Positions 12,954 to 14,459 of a stretch of 14,459 nucleotides of DNA are shown here, piece after piece. The translations under genes and the position numbers were made by a program. The DNA is from Kiritimatiellia bacterium. GTDB lineage: Bacteria; Verrucomicrobiota; Kiritimatiellia; SLAD01. The DNA lies in contig SLCI01000207.1 of the NCBI GenBank assembly GCA_007125875.1, positions 1 to 14,459 of the forward strand, read 5' to 3'. The notes under the pieces were generated by a model that was not told where the DNA came from, made no database searches, and saw only the letters and a program-made list of their open reading frames with translations. Positions within the stretch are counted from its first letter, which is position 1. Every line of letters starts with the position of its first letter.

Positions 12954-14459
12954 TTAAATTTTCTCTAGCGCCTCCAACACGATGCCGGGCGTCAGGATTT
13001 CGGGCAGCGTAATCGGCGCGCCCTCGTGGTCTGCGCCGTACAGCACATAAAAGGGCACGCTGTTCCGGCCGTAGCCGGCCAGCACACCGCCGATGATGTC
13101 GTCCCGATTCGTCCAATCGGCTTTCAGCGGGGTTATTCCTTTGTCGCGGAAGGCGGCTTGCACACGGGACGAAGAAAACGCCACCCGCTCATTCACCTGA
13201 CAACTCAAACACCACGCGGCGGTAAAATTAATGAACACCGGTTGCCCCGCCGCCCGAAGTTCTTCCAACCGCTCAGGGGTAAAGTCTTCCCAAGGCATGC
13301 CGGAGGAGGCCGCACCCCCTTCACCTGCCGCCGCCGGTGCGAGCTGACTCGCGGCACCCACGCCAACAATCGTGGCACCAAAAATCAGCAGCGCGGCGAT
13401 AATCTTTGCCGTCACGCGCACGGGAAAGGCGCGCGACAAGGCGCCCCAGCGCCCCAAGATCCAGCTCCCGAAGCCCACCAGAAAAAGCACGCCGAGCAAT
13501 AGGATGACGGCCTCACCGCCGCCCATGATATTCAGCACCCACGCCAGCCAGACCACGGTGGCGGCCAGCAACCAACCCATCGACTGCTTGAGCGTCTCCA
13601 TCCAAGGGCCGGGCTTAGGGATCTTGCGCAACCATTGCGGATAGGCGGACAACAAGACATAGGGGGATGCCATACCCGCACCCAGCGCGGTGAAGATCAG
13701 TAATGACTCAAGCGCCGAGAGGGTCAACGCGTAGCCCAGCGCCGCTCCCATGAACGGGGCTGTGCACGGCGTCGCGATCACGGTGGCAAGTGCACCACTG
13801 AAGAAGGACCCCGTCCAGCTGGAGGAACCGCTTGCCTTCTGCCCTATGCCCATCCACGAAGTCCCGACTTCAAAGACACCGAATAAATTGAGCGCGAGCA
13901 GGAAAAACAGTACCGACATGCCCATCAAGAAAACGGGCGACTGTAAATGGAACCCCCAGCCGAGCTGCTCGCCGCCAGCTCTCAAGGCGATCAACGCGCC
14001 CGCCAGGATCCAAAACGAAACCAAGACACCCAGTCCAAACAAGAGCCCATGCTTAAGAATGTGACTACGCTCTTCCTCCGCTTGTCGAACAAAGCCCATA
14101 ATCTTGATCGAAATGACGGGGAACACACAAGGCATTAGGTTCAAGATGATGCCACCGAGGAAAGCAAACAACAGAGCAACACCTAAGCCAGCGATTTCAT
14201 CCGCATCAGTTGCTAACGGTGCGGCCAGAGGTGCTGCGTCAGATTCGATCGCCACATCAACAAACAGCGCCCGCTCCGGACGATCCGCCAACCAACCCGA
14301 TTCGCTAACCAAAACGCCCAGCAGGCGTTCCGGCTGATGTCTAAAGGTGGTGTCACGCGCCAGCGTGAAGGTGTATGCCCCGTTATCCGATTGCCAATGC
14401 CGGGCGGGAAAGTATTGGATTATTTCGGCATCGAGAGCGAAGAAATGGGCATCCTCCAC
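12954..14459 (-). CDS. dsbD: Thiol:disulfide interchange protein DsbD (5' end outside the window)
   Basis: The 501 visible residues belong to a DsbD/ScsB-type membrane protein that carries electrons from cytoplasmic thioredoxin to periplasmic thiol proteins. Residues 1-85 are the end of the N-terminal periplasmic domain, whose start and signal peptide lie beyond the right edge. About eight membrane segments follow (roughly 93-115, 136-159, 174-198, 218-243, 250-272, 293-312, 317-337, 350-371), with the membrane redox cysteines C111 in LNLMPCVFP and C232 in ATPCTAP. The C-terminal thioredoxin-like domain (about 388-501) has the active site AAWCLSC (C417, C420) and a SVPFYVLY cis-proline region (467-474). 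The frame stays open to the edge, so the apparent first codon (GTG) is not a start. The redoxin gene 86 nt downstream is the likely client and operon partner. Confidence 0.92.
   Translation of the reverse strand: MEDAHFFALDAEIIQYFPARHWQSDNGAYTFTLARDTTFRHQPERLLGVLVSESGWLADRPERALFVDVAIESDAAPLAAPLATDADEIAGLGVALLFAFLGGIILNLMPCVFPVISIKIMGFVRQAEEERSHILKHGLLFGLGVLVSFWILAGALIALRAGGEQLGWGFHLQSPVFLMGMSVLFFLLALNLFGVFEVGTSWMGIGQKASGSSSWTGSFFSGALATVIATPCTAPFMGAALGYALTLSALESLLIFTALGAGMASPYVLLSAYPQWLRKIPKPGPWMETLKQSMGWLLAATVVWLAWVLNIMGGGEAVILLLGVLFLVGFGSWILGRWGALSRAFPVRVTAKIIAALLIFGATIVGVGAASQLAPAAAGEGGAASSGMPWEDFTPERLEELRAAGQPVFINFTAAWCLSCQVNERVAFSSSRVQAAFRDKGITPLKADWTNRDDIIGGVLAGYGRNSVPFYVLYGADHEGAPITLPEILTPGIVLEALEKI

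Noticed and set aside
1..14459. CRISPR array, tRNA, rRNA, insertion sequence or prophage
   Set aside because: No regularly spaced direct repeats, no cloverleaf-like sequence, and no transposase, integrase or phage genes were seen.

Overview
The window is bacterial chromosome: dense, mid-to-high GC, with short intergenic gaps, operons and no phage, plasmid or IS genes. The organism is uncertain. The non-coding DNA carries GTAG/GGAG-headed REP-like hairpins in facing pairs and long imperfect inverted repeats. These recall dispersed repeats I associate with Verrucomicrobiota (Opitutales-like) and some Gammaproteobacteria. The phylum guess is low-to-moderate confidence and rests on repeats, not on a protein search.

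Layout: (1) 1-52, minus strand: the first 17 codons of a small gene running off the left edge, resembling CopG-type antitoxins. (2) 53-282: a REP-like pair. (3) 283-4202, minus strand: a two-gene molybdenum-hydroxylase operon, an FAD subunit followed by a fused [2Fe-2S]/molybdopterin subunit. Active-site residues fit the xanthine-dehydrogenase type. (4) 4361-6320, minus strand: argC then lipA, 19 nt apart, an unusual pairing of arginine biosynthesis and lipoate synthesis. (5) 6321-6502: a divergent control region. Each flanking gene has a perfect TTGACA -35 box, a 17-nt spacer and a TACCNT -10 box ending 6-7 nt before its ATG, so both messages may be leaderless. A long imperfect inverted repeat sits between the promoters. 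(6) 6503-11580, plus strand: five tightly packed genes (three sugar-nucleotide SDRs, a GHMP sugar kinase of the heptose-7-phosphate kinase type, a GT4-type glycosyltransferase). They look like an activated-sugar and transfer pathway, probably for a modified heptose or 6-deoxy sugar on a surface glycan, but no nucleotidyltransferase, isomerase, flippase or polymerase is present. The glycosyltransferase has a REP pair translated into its N-terminus. (7) 11581-12252: a 672-nt gene-free stretch with a 33-bp inverted repeat, a REP-like pair, other hairpins and a strong terminator. (8) 12253-14459, minus strand: a DsbD-type transmembrane thiol reductase (5' end cut by the window edge) followed by a secreted redoxin, probably its client.

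The most interesting points are the mirrored apparently leaderless promoters, the REP pair inside a coding sequence, the incomplete but operon-complete sugar pathway with an Fcl-like enzyme lacking the usual Ser/Thr of the catalytic triad, and the DsbD-redoxin pair with a conserved-looking C-terminal cysteine.
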